From assembly GCA_937873165.1 (NCBI GenBank), contig CALMVH010000221.1, forward strand, positions 1 to 7,223: DNA of 7,223 nt. Direction: 5' to 3'. A program made the translations under genes and the position numbers. Each line of letters opens with the position of its first letter. The stretch's first letter is position 1. Under the pieces are notes generated by a model, which made no database searches, was not told the DNA's origin, and saw only the letters and a list, made by a program, of their open reading frames with translations. Positions 6,950-7,223 of this stretch are shown here, one piece after another. This DNA is from an uncultured Rhodospirillales bacterium. GTDB lineage: Bacteria; Pseudomonadota; Alphaproteobacteria; CALMVH01.

Positions 6950-7223
6950 GTTACCGACCTGAAATTCAAACGCTTGACCGCTCTTCTCTTGCTTTGCTCT
7001 GGCATGAACGCGCAAGGCTCACGCGTCACGAAATTTTCCAGACATTGGATACGGCGCTGAGACCGGTCGCCGCTTCTAGCCACGCCGATATCTGTGTGCC
7101 GGGAATGGTTGGTCCCAACTATCTAAGCAGAGGCATCGCAATTGCCTCCGTAAATCCCGCTGGTGGCACGGATACTTTTGTACCGACTGCGGGAGATGCA
7201 ATTCTGTATAAGGCATGCAAGCG
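6946..7223 (+). CDS. Hypothetical protein, possibly uracil-DNA-glycosylase-superfamily-like (N-terminal part; cut by window edge)
   Basis: The frame is open from GTG 6946 to the right edge (92 complete codons, no stop). Its start overlaps the glgE TGA by four bases (GTGA), the usual arrangement for coupled translation. The first 45 residues look helical and charged (LLWHERARLTRHEIFQTLD). They are followed by VPGMVGPNYL (51-60), a hydrophobic strand IAIASVNPAGG (64-74) and PTAGDAILYKA (80-90). The strand ending in NPxGG, followed by a GD-x-x-LY segment, resembles the first active-site motif (G-x-NPG type) of the uracil-DNA glycosylase superfamily. This rests on a pattern match from memory and is weak. 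Base composition is about 54% GC with more A/T-ending codons, against about 65% in a counted glgE line, so the gene may have a different history. GAGG at 6943-6946 overlaps the start, so the true start codon is uncertain. Confidence 0.6.
   Translation, partial: MSYRPEIQTLDRSSLALLWHERARLTRHEIFQTLDTALRPVAASSHADICVPGMVGPNYLSRGIAIASVNPAGGTDTFVPTAGDAILYKACK

Noticed and set aside
6886..7083. Minus-strand 65-codon frame across the glgE 3' end
   Set aside because: It overlaps the glgE end and the plus-strand ORF that is coupled to it, with no motif or ribosome-binding site.

Overview
The window is high-GC (about 65% in a spot-counted glgE line) and most likely comes from an alphaproteobacterium. 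Three things point that way: a plant-type glutamate-cysteine ligase coupled to rsmE, a trehalose/glucan gene pair of a type seen in that class, and a promoter-like sequence matching the EcfG general-stress consensus (GGAAC-N16-xGTT) upstream of otsA. The assignment is inferred from gene content; no marker gene is present.

Left part, minus strand (1-2106): a two-gene unit reading leftward. rsmE (16S rRNA m3U1498 methyltransferase) comes first. gshA (glutamate-cysteine ligase) follows, its ATG sharing one base with the rsmE stop (TGATG). gshA runs off the left edge and probably lacks only a few C-terminal residues.

Intergenic region (2107-2223): a divergent control region of about 115 bp. It holds three degenerate GGAACCCG-type repeats about 13-14 bp apart, a 7-bp inverted repeat, an EcfG-like promoter candidate pointing at otsA, and a Shine-Dalgarno sequence for otsA.

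Right part, plus strand (2224-7223): otsA (trehalose-6-phosphate synthase) is recognisable along its whole length but is broken by one frameshift near 3078-3080, just after the VDRLDYSKGL motif. Seventeen bases later begins a large 1101-residue protein. It fuses an N-terminal GH13 alpha-amylase-type domain, with all its catalytic residues, to a complete GlgE maltosyltransferase. The last four bases of that gene overlap the GTG start of a further ORF. This ORF is open to the right edge, has clearly lower GC (about 54%), and carries a possible uracil-DNA-glycosylase-superfamily motif.

How the genes fit together: OtsA makes trehalose-6-phosphate, the entry to trehalose. GlgE builds alpha-1,4-glucan from maltose-1-phosphate, which in the classical route comes from trehalose through TreS and a maltokinase. 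The pair therefore looks like a stress- and storage-carbohydrate module. OtsB, TreS, maltokinase and the GlgB branching enzyme are not in the window. Whether otsA is really inactive, or the frameshift is a sequencing error, decides whether the trehalose branch works in this strain.
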